The notes: generated by a model not told the origin, from the sequence alone. A stretch of DNA of 56,485 bases from Agromyces mediolanus (GCF_014648575.1 NZ_BMRJ01000001.1:1237447-1293931), one strand, 5' to 3'. Counted from the first letter of the stretch, positions 47,621 to 56,410 are shown. Translations and numbers: made by a program.

Positions 47621-49579
47621 TCAGTGGTGCGCGTCGTGCGGGTGCGCATGCCCCGCCGATGCGTGATGGTCCGGTGCGCAGTGGTCGGCGGCGGCCGGGA
47701 TGTCGAGCGAGGGGTTGCGCCCGAAGAAGCCGTGCGGCTTCAGCACGAATCCCGTGGAGTCGACGGGCATGATCGGCCAGTCCTCGACCCGCGGGAAGTG
47801 GGTGAGGCCGAAGGTGTGCCAGAGCACGAGGTCGCTCGCCTCGACCGGGCGGTCGCCCGCGGTCCACTCGGGCAGGCCGGCGCCGCCCCGGTGCAGGTTC
47901 ACGAAGTCGCCGGCGGGGTACCGCTCGTCCGGCGCGTAGGGCGTCACCCAGAGGTGCTTCGTCGTGTACGCGGCGCGCGCGGCGATGTCGGAGTCGGCGT
48001 CCGCGAGCAGCAGCGGGCCGCCCTCGGGGAAGAGCACCCAGCCGGTCGGGCGGCCGAGCCGGTTGCGCCGCTCCTCGCTCGTGACGAGCCAGACGCGGCC
48101 GCGGCGGTTGTCCGCCTCGCGCTGCGCCTGCAGCTCGCTGCTGAGCCGGGTGAACGACTGGGTGAAGCCCGTGCCGCTGGGGTTGTCGGCGCCGCGGGGC
48201 ACGGCGACGGCCTCGACCTCGTCGACGGAGTTGCGGTGCCCGTCGACCATCATGTCGAGGCGGGCGCTGAAGAGGTGCTGGTGGTTCGGGGCGCCGAGGC
48301 CCGGGGCGACCTCGGTGGCCCACGGGTAGCCCTCGCCCGGGTACGAGGAGGTGAAGACGATGCCCGTCGCCTTGATCTCGAACTCGATCGTGCCGTCGAG
48401 GCCGAAGTACCAGTAGAAGCCGTAGTCGTAGTTGCCGACGGTCATGAAGAAGCTCACGACGAGGCGGCGGTTGCGGCGGGTCTCGCTCGAGCCGTTCCAG
48501 TTGTCGGAGTGCTTCCAGAGGATGCCGGCGTCCTCCTCGTGGATGCAGATCGCCTGGTGGATGACGTGCGGGGCGCCGTCGTTGCCGGCGACGACCGCGT
48601 CGAGGTACGTGATGTCGCCGACGCAGTCGCAGCCGAGCTCGAGGGAGTTCGCGAAGCCGCCGAAGAGGTACTCGCCGCCGTCGAAGAAGTTCTGGAACCA
48701 GCGCTGCGGGCTCGGATCGCCGTAAGGCACGACCATCTCGGCGATCGAGGCGCGGTAGATCACGGGCCGGGTCTCGCCGTCGTCGTCGATGCCGATGTTG
48801 TGCAGCACGAGGCCCTCGCGCTGGTCGAAGCCGACCTGGAGCTGCCAGCCCGCCCAGGAGAGCACGCCGTGCTCGTCGATCGTGAAGCTCGGGCCCTCCG
48901 GCTGGGTGATCTCGATCGGCTTCAGGCCCTCGCGGTCGGGGCCGCGCCACTCGGGGAGGTGGTAGTTGCCCTCCTCGGCGGGAACGGGGAGCTCGGCGTA
49001 GTCCACGACGTCGAGCACCTCGCCCGTGACGACGTCGACCATGACCGTCACGCCGTCGACGGGATGCGCCCAGCCGAGGTCCTCGGGCGTGTGCTGCACG
49101 AAGGTGAAGCAGCGCTGGATGCGCCGCCCGCGCTCGGTGTCGGCGAGCACGCCGGCGGAGAGCGGGTTCACCCGCAGCTTCGAGACGTCAGTCAGCCCGC
49201 GCTTGGCCATCGCGGCGAGCCAGCGCTCGTCCCGGTGCACGACCTCCTCGACGAGGGAGAACTCGCGGAGCACGACGGGGACGGCGCCGTCGACGTCGAG
49301 CTCGAGCTCTCGGGCGGAGACGAGCACGCCGGTCGCGGGCTCGACGACCGTGTCGTGCGATCGGCCCGTCGCCATATCGATGAGGAAGGAGCGGACCCGC
49401 CGGGGCGGCCGCCCGCCGGCGAACAGCTCCCGCTTGTCGGCCTCGTCGAGGCCGACGTAGGAGAAGTGCGTGTCGTCGGTGACGAGCCCCTCCCGCTCGA
49501 GCACGGCTCGGTTCCCGGCGATCTCGTCGGCCTGCAGGGTGCGCAGCGCCTCGGGGAGGTGGTCGGGGAATCGGGTCAT
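47621..49579 (-). CDS. Copper amine oxidase (primary-amine oxidase, TPQ cofactor)
   Basis: A 652-residue topaquinone amine oxidase that oxidises a primary amine to aldehyde, ammonia and hydrogen peroxide. The TPQ precursor is Tyr384 in VGNYDYG; the copper ligands are His433 and His435 (NHQHLF) and His594 (LTHFPR). The base region 'FFDGGEYLFGGFANSLELGCDC' is intact. The tail is His-rich (HPHDAHH), perhaps aiding copper loading. No signal peptide is seen, so it is cytoplasmic. GGAAGGAG stands 7 nt before the ATG. It is embedded in an aminosugar operon, which is unusual for this family. Confidence 0.95.
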   Translation of the reverse strand: MTRFPDHLPEALRTLQADEIAGNRAVLEREGLVTDDTHFSYVGLDEADKRELFAGGRPPRRVRSFLIDMATGRSHDTVVEPATGVLVSARELELDVDGAVPVVLREFSLVEEVVHRDERWLAAMAKRGLTDVSKLRVNPLSAGVLADTERGRRIQRCFTFVQHTPEDLGWAHPVDGVTVMVDVVTGEVLDVVDYAELPVPAEEGNYHLPEWRGPDREGLKPIEITQPEGPSFTIDEHGVLSWAGWQLQVGFDQREGLVLHNIGIDDDGETRPVIYRASIAEMVVPYGDPSPQRWFQNFFDGGEYLFGGFANSLELGCDCVGDITYLDAVVAGNDGAPHVIHQAICIHEEDAGILWKHSDNWNGSSETRRNRRLVVSFFMTVGNYDYGFYWYFGLDGTIEFEIKATGIVFTSSYPGEGYPWATEVAPGLGAPNHQHLFSARLDMMVDGHRNSVDEVEAVAVPRGADNPSGTGFTQSFTRLSSELQAQREADNRRGRVWLVTSEERRNRLGRPTGWVLFPEGGPLLLADADSDIAARAAYTTKHLWVTPYAPDERYPAGDFVNLHRGGAGLPEWTAGDRPVEASDLVLWHTFGLTHFPRVEDWPIMPVDSTGFVLKPHGFFGRNPSLDIPAAADHCAPDHHASAGHAHPHDAHH

Positions 49580-49631
49580 GGTGGTGCTCCTTCCAGGCCG
49601 GCGGGGCCGGCGGATCGGTTGGCGGGCGGCG

Positions 49632-50384
49632 TCAGCCGCCCTTGGTGAAGGTGGTGCGGAGCCGGTAGCGGTCGCCCGCGTACTCGACGAGGGAGAGGAG
49701 CACGGCGCGGCCGCGCTCGTCGTGGACGAGCTGGCGGATGACGAGCATCGGCGCGCCGCGGCCGAGCTGGAGCGCCTCGCTCGCCGCGGCGTCGGCGGGC
49801 CGGGACTCCAGCACGGACTCGGCGCGGTGCACGGTGGCGCCGCGGGCCTGCATCGCCCGGTAGAGGCTCTCGCGCGTGAAGTCGTGGTCGAGCAGGCCGG
49901 GCGCCGCGGCCTCGGGCACGACGGCCGTGTCGAGCGCGGTCGGCACGCCGTCGAGATGGCGGATGCGGCGGATGCGGTAGACCGGCGTGCCCGGGGCGAT
50001 GCCGAGCGCCTCGGCATCGTCGAGGCTGGATGCCTCGCGCGCCGCCTCGACGACGGTGGAGGAGGCAGCGAGGCCGAGCCGTTCGGCGGTCTCGCTGAAC
50101 GACTCCAGGCTCGACGGCCAGTCGCCGCGCGGGGGCCGGGAGACGAACCAGCCGCGGCCCTGGTGGGAGGTGAGCGCGCCGGCTTCGACGAGGTGGGCGA
50201 GCGCGCGCCGCAGCGTGACCCGAGAGACGTCGAGCTGCTCGCAGAGCTCGCGCTCCGGCGGGAGCCGGGTGCCGAGCGGATACTGTCCGGCCTCGACGGC
50301 CGCCAGGATCGAGCCCGCGACGCGCGACCAGAGCGGGTCGGGTCGTCCGCTCGCGAGCAGCGCGTCGGAGGGCGGGCGGGTCAT
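49632..50384 (-). CDS. GntR-family (UTRA) regulator of the amine-oxidase/aminosugar locus
   Basis: A 250-residue GntR/HutC-type regulator, paralogous to the one at 44909. Winged helix about 15-80 ('TRLPPERELCEQLDVSRVTLRRALAHLVEAGAL'), then a UTRA domain ending 'YAGDRYRLRTTFTKGG'. Its ATG overlaps the dehydrogenase stop (ATGA), so it is regulated together with the operon it probably controls. Operator-like repeats lie in the divergent promoter region at 51456-51546. Confidence 0.9.
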   Translation of the reverse strand: MTRPPSDALLASGRPDPLWSRVAGSILAAVEAGQYPLGTRLPPERELCEQLDVSRVTLRRALAHLVEAGALTSHQGRGWFVSRPPRGDWPSSLESFSETAERLGLAASSTVVEAAREASSLDDAEALGIAPGTPVYRIRRIRHLDGVPTALDTAVVPEAAAPGLLDHDFTRESLYRAMQARGATVHRAESVLESRPADAAASEALQLGRGAPMLVIRQLVHDERGRAVLLSLVEYAGDRYRLRTTFTKGG

Positions 50385-51418
50385 CGGGCGACCAGCACCT
50401 TCTCCCACGTGCCCGAGCGCATCGAGCGGTAGCAGGCGTCGAGGATGCAGTTGACGGTCCAGCCGTCCTCGAAGGTCTCGATCGGGGTCTCGCCGGCCGC
50501 GAAGCGCTGCACGAAGTGGCGCATCTGCTGCGAGAAGCCGTAGGCGCGGGTCTCCTCGGGCACCGGGTGCACCCAGCCGGTGTCGACGTCGGCCTTCTCG
50601 ACGAGGTAGCCGACGGGCTTCGTGATGAAGCCCCACACGGGGCTCACCGAGGTGTCGGTGACGAGCCGGCCGGCGCTGCCGGAGAACTCGTGGCGCAGCT
50701 GCATGCCGCCCTGTTCGGCCCAGGACGCCTCGATGATCGCGAGCTGGCCGCGCTCGAACTTCAGGAGCGCGACGGCGGTGTCCTCGCCGGTGGTCTTGTC
50801 GGCGTGGCGGAGCGTCGCGCCCCAGGCGAACGCCTCGACGACGCGGTTGTCCTTGCCGAAGAAGTGGCGGGCGGACTCGACGGTGTGGCAGCCCATGTCG
50901 AGCAGGGCGCCGCCGCCGGCGGTCTCCGCGTCCCAGAAGTGCGCGGCGTGGGGGCCGGAGTGCGCCTCCCTGGCGCGCATCGTGAGCAGGTCGCCGATGC
51001 CGCCGGCCGCGGCCATGCGGTGCGCCTGCTCGATGTTCGGCGAGAAGACCGAGCTCTCGGCGTAGCCGTGCCAGACGCCGGCCTCCTCGACGATGCGCAG
51101 GATCTCCGCCGCCTCGGCGCCCGTGCGGGCGAGGGGCTTGGTGCAGACGATCGCCTTGCCGGCGGCTGCGGCGATGCGCACGGCCTCGAGGTGGGCCTCG
51201 TTCGGCAGGGCGATGACGACGAGGTCGATCGAGGGGTCGGCGCACAGCTCGGCGGGGTCGGTGGTCCAGAGCGGGCTGTTCCAGCGCTCGGCGAACGCGC
51301 GGGCCTTGTCGGCGTCGCGCGAGGTGTTGCCGGCGAGCACGGCCTCGCGGACGTCGAGCAGCGAGTCCGCGTAGCAGTCGGCGATGAAGCCGGAACCAAG
51401 GATGCCGACACGAATCAC
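50381..51418 (-). CDS. Gfo/Idh/MocA-family oxidoreductase
   Basis: A 345-residue sugar dehydrogenase. Rossmann fold at the N-terminus 'IRVGILGSGFIADCYADSL'; conserved 'IVCTKPLART' (Lys-Pro motif) near residue 98; C-terminal domain with 'GGGALLDMGCHTVESARHFFG', where the DxxxH pair is usually catalytic. The GTG start at 51418 has GGAGG 4-5 nt upstream. It is the first gene of the operon and could oxidise a hydroxyl of the imported aminosugar or glycoside (3-keto chemistry is common in this family). Confidence 0.9.
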   Translation of the reverse strand: MIRVGILGSGFIADCYADSLLDVREAVLAGNTSRDADKARAFAERWNSPLWTTDPAELCADPSIDLVVIALPNEAHLEAVRIAAAAGKAIVCTKPLARTGAEAAEILRIVEEAGVWHGYAESSVFSPNIEQAHRMAAAGGIGDLLTMRAREAHSGPHAAHFWDAETAGGGALLDMGCHTVESARHFFGKDNRVVEAFAWGATLRHADKTTGEDTAVALLKFERGQLAIIEASWAEQGGMQLRHEFSGSAGRLVTDTSVSPVWGFITKPVGYLVEKADVDTGWVHPVPEETRAYGFSQQMRHFVQRFAAGETPIETFEDGWTVNCILDACYRSMRSGTWEKVLVAR

Positions 51419-51455
51419 AGGTCCTCCAACGATCGATGCGCCCGCCTTACCGGAC

Positions 51456-51484
51456 GGTGTACCAATCTGTATCAGACAATACAA
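51456..51484 (-). promoter_or_regulatory. Promoter of the dehydrogenase-amine oxidase operon
   Basis: Reverse-strand -35 TTGTAT (51484-51479) and -10 TACACC (51461-51456) with 17-bp spacing. TGTAT-CAGACA-ATACA (51468-51483), an inverted repeat with 5-bp arms, fills the spacer and is a likely GntR operator. Confidence 0.5.
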
Positions 51485-51535
51485 CTACGCACAATCAATC
51501 AATCCAGAAAATACCTCTTGCTACCTCATTGGTAC
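51459..51535. promoter_or_regulatory. Paired GTACCAAT / ATTGGTAC sites in the divergent promoter region
   Basis: GTACCAAT (51459-51466) and ATTGGTAC (51528-51535) are exact inverted copies 61 bp apart. One overlaps each promoter, and each sits in the extended core ATTGGTACA. The region between is AT-rich for this genome. It may be a two-site operator allowing DNA looping by the GntR or LacI regulator. Confidence 0.5.
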
Positions 51536-51546
51536 AACAGTATGCT
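51518..51546 (+). promoter_or_regulatory. Promoter of the ABC importer-LacI operon
   Basis: -35 TTGCTA (51518-51523) and -10 TATGCT (51541-51546) with 17-bp spacing. The leader to the ATG at 51638 is about 85 nt. An ATTGGTACA site fills the spacer. Confidence 0.6.
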
Positions 51547-51637
51547 GACGGCACCGCGCGGCGAGGCGCATCCGCTCTCCCCGCGACGGCTTCCATCCCC
51601 CTGACCGAGCGACACCACAGCAAGAGAGAAGGAACCG

Positions 51638-52912
51638 ATGCGTTCGAAACTCGCTCCGCTCGCCACCCTCGCCGTCGCCGCCCTGGGCCTCGGACTCGCC
51701 GGCTGCGCCGCCGGCGGATCGGGCGACGGCGACACCACCAAGATCGTGCTGGGCACCTGGCGCACCGAAGACGCGGCGATGTGGGAGAACGACATCATCC
51801 CCGCGTTCGAGCAGAGCCATCCCGGCATCACGGTCGAGTACGCCCCCGTCGACACCAACGACTACAACGCGGCCATCCAGTCGCAGATCGAGGGCGGCAC
51901 CGGACCCGACGTCATCATGTGCCGTCCGTTCGACGTCAACCGCTCCTGGATCGAGCAGGGCTACTTCGACTCGCTCGCCGAGCTCGACGCCATCTCGACG
52001 TTCCCCGAGTCCGCGCTGACCGCCTGGGAGGGCGACGACGGCACGCCCTACTGCGTCCCCGTCGCCTCGGTGCTCGCGGGCTTCTACTACAACACCGCGA
52101 TCTTCGACGAGCTCGGCCTCGAGGTGCCGACGACCCAGGCCGAGTTCATCGACGTGCTCGACGCCATCAAGGAGGACGGCACGTACACGCCGTTGGCCCT
52201 CGGCTCCGCCGACGGCTGGCAGCTCGCGTACAACATGCTCTACCAGGTGGGCCCGAACGCCTGGCACGGCGAAGACGGTCGACTCGGCCTCATCGACGGC
52301 ACCAAGAAGCTCACCGACCCCGACTTCGTCGAGGGCTTCCGGGTGTTCGACTCCTTCAAGGACTACCTGCCCAAGGGCTACGAGTCGATCTCCTACGAGG
52401 ACATGACGCAGCTGTTCACCCTCGGCCAGGCCGCGATCCTGCCCGACGGCTCGTGGCAGATCAGCCAGGTCACCTCGACCGGGCTCGACGTCGGCGTCTT
52501 CGGCGCCCCGCCCGCCGCGGCCGGCGACCAGCGCTACCAGCAGGAGATGGCCGACATGGCCTTCGGTCTGAACGCCGCGGGCAAGCAGAAGGAGGCCGCG
52601 ACCGAGTTCCTCGAGTGGCTCGGCACGCCGGAGTTCCAGCAGCTCTACGTGAACAAGCTGCCCGGCTTCTTCTCGATGGGCTCCGAGCCGGTGAGCTACG
52701 ACGACCCGCTCGCCCAGGAGTTCGCCGACCTGAAGGAGGGCGCCGAGCTCACCTCCCGCCTCGCCCTCGACCGCCTGAGCGCCGGCCAGCCGCCGCTCGA
52801 CGACGAGATCTGGCGCGTCGCCCAGCTCATGTACAACTCCGGGCTCTCCCCGGAGGAGGCGACCGCCGAGCTCCAGAAGGGGCTCGACTCCTGGTACACA
52901 CCGGCCGGGTAG
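51638..52912 (+). CDS. Sugar ABC transporter substrate-binding lipoprotein (family 1)
   Basis: A 424-residue extracellular solute-binding protein. The signal peptide ends in lipobox LAGC (Cys23). The mature part begins 'KIVLGTWRTEDAAMWENDIIPAFEQSHPGITVEY', typical of CUT1 sugar binders. 'GGTGPDVIMCRPFDVNRSWIEQGYF' forms the hinge and ligand site. AAGGAA is about 4 nt before the ATG. It is the first gene of the importer operon, divergent from the amine-oxidase operon. Confidence 0.93.
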   Translation: MRSKLAPLATLAVAALGLGLAGCAAGGSGDGDTTKIVLGTWRTEDAAMWENDIIPAFEQSHPGITVEYAPVDTNDYNAAIQSQIEGGTGPDVIMCRPFDVNRSWIEQGYFDSLAELDAISTFPESALTAWEGDDGTPYCVPVASVLAGFYYNTAIFDELGLEVPTTQAEFIDVLDAIKEDGTYTPLALGSADGWQLAYNMLYQVGPNAWHGEDGRLGLIDGTKKLTDPDFVEGFRVFDSFKDYLPKGYESISYEDMTQLFTLGQAAILPDGSWQISQVTSTGLDVGVFGAPPAAAGDQRYQQEMADMAFGLNAAGKQKEAATEFLEWLGTPEFQQLYVNKLPGFFSMGSEPVSYDDPLAQEFADLKEGAELTSRLALDRLSAGQPPLDDEIWRVAQLMYNSGLSPEEATAELQKGLDSWYTPAG

Positions 52913-52922
52913 TCGCACGAAC

Positions 52923-52951
52923 GGCCGGGGCGGGCGACGCCCGCCCCGGCC
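52923..52951 (+). promoter_or_regulatory. Stable stem-loop after the binding-protein gene
   Basis: GGCCGGGGCGGGC (52923-52935) pairs perfectly (13 bp) with 52939-52951 around a 3-nt loop, 11 nt after the stop codon. It has no T-tract. It is the same arrangement as at 43361-43392 in the other importer, consistent with message stabilisation or partial termination. Confidence 0.65.
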
Positions 52952-53018
52952 GACCCGGCTCGCCGCGCCATCCGCCCGTCCGTCCCCCGGACCGCCCCCG
53001 CCCCCGAGGAGTCCACGC

Positions 53019-53903
53019 ATGATCCGAACCGGCACCCGATACCGGATGCTCGCCCTGTTCGTCGCGCCCGCGCTCGTGGTGTACGTCGCCTTCGCGGTGT
53101 ACCCGCTGCTCAGCTCCGTGGGGATGAGCTTCTTCGACTCCGGCGGCGGCGAGAGCACCTTCGTCGGATTCGGCAACTACGTGGAGCTGTTCACGAACCC
53201 CACCACGAGCGAGCGGTTCTGGAACGCGCTCGTGAACAATGTCGAGTTCTTCCTCATCCACCTCCTCGTGGAGCTGCCGATCGGCCTGCTCATCGCGGCC
53301 CTGCTCACCTCGGGCCGGCTCCGCCGCTCGGTCGGCGTCTACCGCACGCTGCTCTTCATCCCCGCGACGCTCTCGGTCGTCATCGTCGGCTTCCTCTGGC
53401 GGCTCATCATCAACCCGCTGTGGGGCATCGTCGAGTTCCCGCTGCTCGGCAACGAGGCGACGGCCCTGCCGACGATCTCGCTGATGTCGGTCTGGCAGTA
53501 CCTCGGCATCCCGATGGTGTTCCTCTACACCGCGCTGCTCGCCATCCCCGACGACGTCGTCGAGGCCTCGCGCATCGACGGCGCGGGCGCCTGGACGATC
53601 TTCTGGCGGATCAAGTTCCCGCTCATCGCGCCGCAGTTCGGGCTGATCACGATCCTCACCTACATCTGGACGTTCAACGGCTTCGACATCGTCTACGCGC
53701 TGAACGGCTCGGCCCCGGGCCCGAACTACTCGACCGACATCCTCGGCACCTTCTTCTACCGATCCTTCTTCGGCTCGAGCGGACAGGTCGCCGACCTCGA
53801 CCTCGGAGCGACGGTCGCGAGCGTCATCTTCGCGATCATCCTCGTCACGACCGCCGCCTACTTCTGGGTGCTCCAGCGGCGCCTGAAGACCTACGAGCTC
53901 TGA
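53019..53903 (+). CDS. Sugar ABC transporter permease (MalF/UgpA-type)
   Basis: A 294-residue permease with six predicted helices from about residue 10. The EAA loop is 'IPDDVVEASRIDGAGAWTIFWRIKFPLIAP', and 'WTFNGFDIVYALNGSAPG' is a common CUT1 motif. GAGGAG lies 8 nt before the ATG. It is followed 8 nt later by the second permease. No ATPase is encoded nearby. Confidence 0.93.
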   Translation: MIRTGTRYRMLALFVAPALVVYVAFAVYPLLSSVGMSFFDSGGGESTFVGFGNYVELFTNPTTSERFWNALVNNVEFFLIHLLVELPIGLLIAALLTSGRLRRSVGVYRTLLFIPATLSVVIVGFLWRLIINPLWGIVEFPLLGNEATALPTISLMSVWQYLGIPMVFLYTALLAIPDDVVEASRIDGAGAWTIFWRIKFPLIAPQFGLITILTYIWTFNGFDIVYALNGSAPGPNYSTDILGTFFYRSFFGSSGQVADLDLGATVASVIFAIILVTTAAYFWVLQRRLKTYEL

Positions 53904-53911
53904 GAGACGCC

Positions 53912-54778
53912 ATGACCACCGTGACCCCGCCCCGCCAGCGTCGCCGCGTGCGCCCGGCCGACCGCGCCGCGAACGTCGGCTTGCACGCCGCGCTCATCGC
54001 CCTCTCGCTCGGCGCCGTCGTGCCCGTGCTCATCGTCGTGATGAACTCCTTCAAGACGACGCAGGGCATCTTCGGCTCCTTCCTCGCGCCGCCCGACGCC
54101 GAGACGTTCAGCGTGCAGGGCTACCTGAACGTCTTCAGCCGCGGCAACTTCCTGCTGAACTACCAGAACAGCCTCATCGTGACGATCTTGACCATCGTGC
54201 TCACGATCGTGCTCGGCACGCTCGCCGCGTGGGCGCTCGTCGAGTACCGCGTGCCGATCGCGCCGGCGCTCGCCGGGTTCTTCGTCATCGGCATCATGCT
54301 GCCGATCCGCCTCGGCACCGTGCCGCTGCTGAAGACGATGACCGCGTGGGGCATCGTCGACACGCTCGGCGCCCTCGTGCTCGTCTACACGGCGATGCAG
54401 TTGCCGCTCGCGATCGCGCTCATGACGACGTACTTCCGCGCGGTGCCCGCCGAGCTGAAGGAGGCCGCGCGCATCGACGGGGCCGGCGAGTGGCGCACGC
54501 TCTGGATCACGCTGCCGATCGTGCGCGTCGGCATCGCGGCGGTCGCGTCGATCACGATGCTGCCGGTGTGGAACGACCTCTGGTTCCCGCTCATCCTCGC
54601 CCCCGGTAAGGGCAACCAGACCGTGACCCTCGGGGTGCAGCAGTTCGTCGGGCAGTTCCAGAGCGACTACCCGGCGCTGCTCGCCGCGCTGACGCTCGGC
54701 GCGATCCCGCTCGTGGTGCTCTTCGCGGTGTTCTCGAAGCAGTACATCGCGGGCCTCAGCAAGGGCTACGGGAAGTGA
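53912..54778 (+). CDS. Sugar ABC transporter permease (MalG/UgpE-type)
   Basis: A 288-residue permease with six predicted helices, the first at about residues 25-48. The EAA loop is 'VPAELKEAARIDGAGEWRTLWITLPIV', followed by 'LPVWNDLWFPLILAPGKGNQTVTLGVQQF', typical of MalG-type proteins. It pairs with the permease at 53019. Its stop overlaps the GTG start of the next gene. Confidence 0.93.
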   Translation: MTTVTPPRQRRRVRPADRAANVGLHAALIALSLGAVVPVLIVVMNSFKTTQGIFGSFLAPPDAETFSVQGYLNVFSRGNFLLNYQNSLIVTILTIVLTIVLGTLAAWALVEYRVPIAPALAGFFVIGIMLPIRLGTVPLLKTMTAWGIVDTLGALVLVYTAMQLPLAIALMTTYFRAVPAELKEAARIDGAGEWRTLWITLPIVRVGIAAVASITMLPVWNDLWFPLILAPGKGNQTVTLGVQQFVGQFQSDYPALLAALTLGAIPLVVLFAVFSKQYIAGLSKGYGK

Positions 54779-55296
54779 GCCGGGGCGCCCCCGGTGCCGC
54801 GTCCGCGGCGCGCGCCGGGGGCGCGGCGAGCGGTGCGGCGCCGTGGCTCGCCTTCGGGGCGTGGCAGCTCGCGATGCTCGCGGTGATGGTCTTCGCGATG
54901 ACGACGGGCCCGCACCCGCTCGCCCAGCTCGGCGCGGCGCTGCTGCTCGTGGCGCTCGCCGGTGTCGACGCGGTGCGGGCCAGGCGCGGCCGGCACGATC
55001 CGCGGATGGTGCTCGACGGGCTCGCGATGGCCGGCCTCGTCGCCCTGCCCTTCCTGCTGCCGGCGAGCGGGCACCATCCCGGCGGGACGGCGGGCGGCGC
55101 GGCCGACGGCGGAGCGCTGCCCGCGGCGCTCGCCGCGGCGATCGCGGTCGGCTGGTGGCTGGGCCGGGTCGCACCGCTCATCCGGACCGGTCGCGGCGCG
55201 CTCCGGCCGGAGCCGATCGCCGTCGCCGGGGTTGTGGTCTCCGGGGCGATGGTGCTCGTCATGGCCGCGATGCACGTCGTCGGCGCCCATCCCTGA
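54775..55296 (+). CDS. Polytopic membrane protein, hypothetical
   Basis: A 173-residue membrane protein beginning at a GTG that overlaps the permease stop (GTGA), hence translationally coupled. Four hydrophobic segments are apparent, near residues 24-42, 48-66, 80-96 and 113-132, with a fifth at the C-terminus (about 147-168). The rest is Gly/Ala-rich. I do not recognise the family. The position within the importer operon suggests an accessory role, but downstream coupling alone does not prove it. Confidence 0.7.
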   Translation: MSRGAPGAASAARAGGAASGAAPWLAFGAWQLAMLAVMVFAMTTGPHPLAQLGAALLLVALAGVDAVRARRGRHDPRMVLDGLAMAGLVALPFLLPASGHHPGGTAGGAADGGALPAALAAAIAVGWWLGRVAPLIRTGRGALRPEPIAVAGVVVSGAMVLVMAAMHVVGAHP

Positions 55297-55363
55297 GCGG
55301 CCGCTGTGCGAGGATGACTGGCGGACGGCCGCGCGGCGGCCGACCGCCACCGGAGGGGGAGCG

Positions 55364-56392
55364 ATGGACCGCGAGCCGAACGCCCGCACCGCGACCCTGC
55401 ACGACGTCGCCCGCGAGGCCGGGGTGTCCCTCGCGACCGCCTCGCGCGTGCTCAACGGCAGCACCCGGAAGGTCAACGAGGAGTACCGGCAGCGCGTCAT
55501 CGACGCGGCCGCGCGGCTCGACTACACGACGAACCTCTCCGCCCAGGCGATCGTGCGCGGCTCGACGACGACGGTCGCGCTGCTCGTCGCCGACATCGCC
55601 GACCCCTACTTCGCCCAGATCGCCGCCGGCGTCGTGCGCGAGGCCGACGAGGACGGCCTGATCGTCACGATGGCCGCTACCGAGCGCGACCCCGAGCGCG
55701 AGCTCGCGCTCGTGCGCACCCTCCGCGGTCAGCGGCCGCGCGCGATGCTGCTCGCGGCGTCCCGTCGCAGCGACGAGCCGGAGACGGCGGCGCTCGTCGC
55801 CGAGCTGGCCTCGTACGAGCGGGCCGGCGGCCGGGTCGCCTACCTCGGCTCGGGCGAGCTGGACTTCCGCGCCGTCCGCATCGGCAACGTGGCGGGCGCC
55901 GAGGCGCTGGCCCGCGCGCTCGCCGGGCTCGGCTATCGGCGCTTCGCGGTGCTCGCCGGGCCCGAGGGCCTGCACACGGGCGACGACCGGCTTCGCGGCT
56001 TCACGGCGGGCGTCGAGGCGGCCGGCGGCACGATCGCGCGCGTCGAGCGCGCCGGCTTCACCCGCGACGACGGTCGCGAGGGGATGCAGCGGCTGCTGAA
56101 GCGGGGCGTCGAGGGCATCGAGCTCGTCTTCGCCGTGAACGACGTGATGGCCATGGGGGCGATGACCGCGCTGCGCGAGGCGGGGCTCGAACCGGGACGC
56201 GAGCTCGCGGTCGCGGGCTTCGACGACATCCCGACGGTGCAGGACGTGTCGCCGCCGCTCACGAGCGTGCGGATCCCGCTGCAGGAGACCGGCCGGCGGC
56301 TGCTGCGGGTCGCCCTCGGCGAGGAGACCGCGGCGGACGGCGGCGAGGCGTCCGCCGAGGTCGTGCTGCGCGCGAGCACCCCCGCTCGCTGA
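55364..56392 (+). CDS. LacI-family transcriptional regulator
   Basis: A 342-residue LacI/GalR regulator. The N-terminal HTH plus hinge reads 'TLHDVAREAGVSLATASRVLNGS' (about residues 11-33). The periplasmic-binding-protein-like domain starts 'TVALLVADIADPYFAQIAAGVVREADEDG' and ends with 'VAGFDDIPTVQDVSPPLTSVRIP'. GGAGGGGG precedes the ATG. It is the only LacI gene in the window. It is a candidate ligand for the LacI/cre-like operators at 38320 and 38421, or for a locus beyond the right edge. Confidence 0.92.
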   Translation: MDREPNARTATLHDVAREAGVSLATASRVLNGSTRKVNEEYRQRVIDAAARLDYTTNLSAQAIVRGSTTTVALLVADIADPYFAQIAAGVVREADEDGLIVTMAATERDPERELALVRTLRGQRPRAMLLAASRRSDEPETAALVAELASYERAGGRVAYLGSGELDFRAVRIGNVAGAEALARALAGLGYRRFAVLAGPEGLHTGDDRLRGFTAGVEAAGGTIARVERAGFTRDDGREGMQRLLKRGVEGIELVFAVNDVMAMGAMTALREAGLEPGRELAVAGFDDIPTVQDVSPPLTSVRIPLQETGRRLLRVALGEETAADGGEASAEVVLRASTPAR

Positions 56393-56410
56393 CCCCGCCC
56401 ACGTTCCGAG

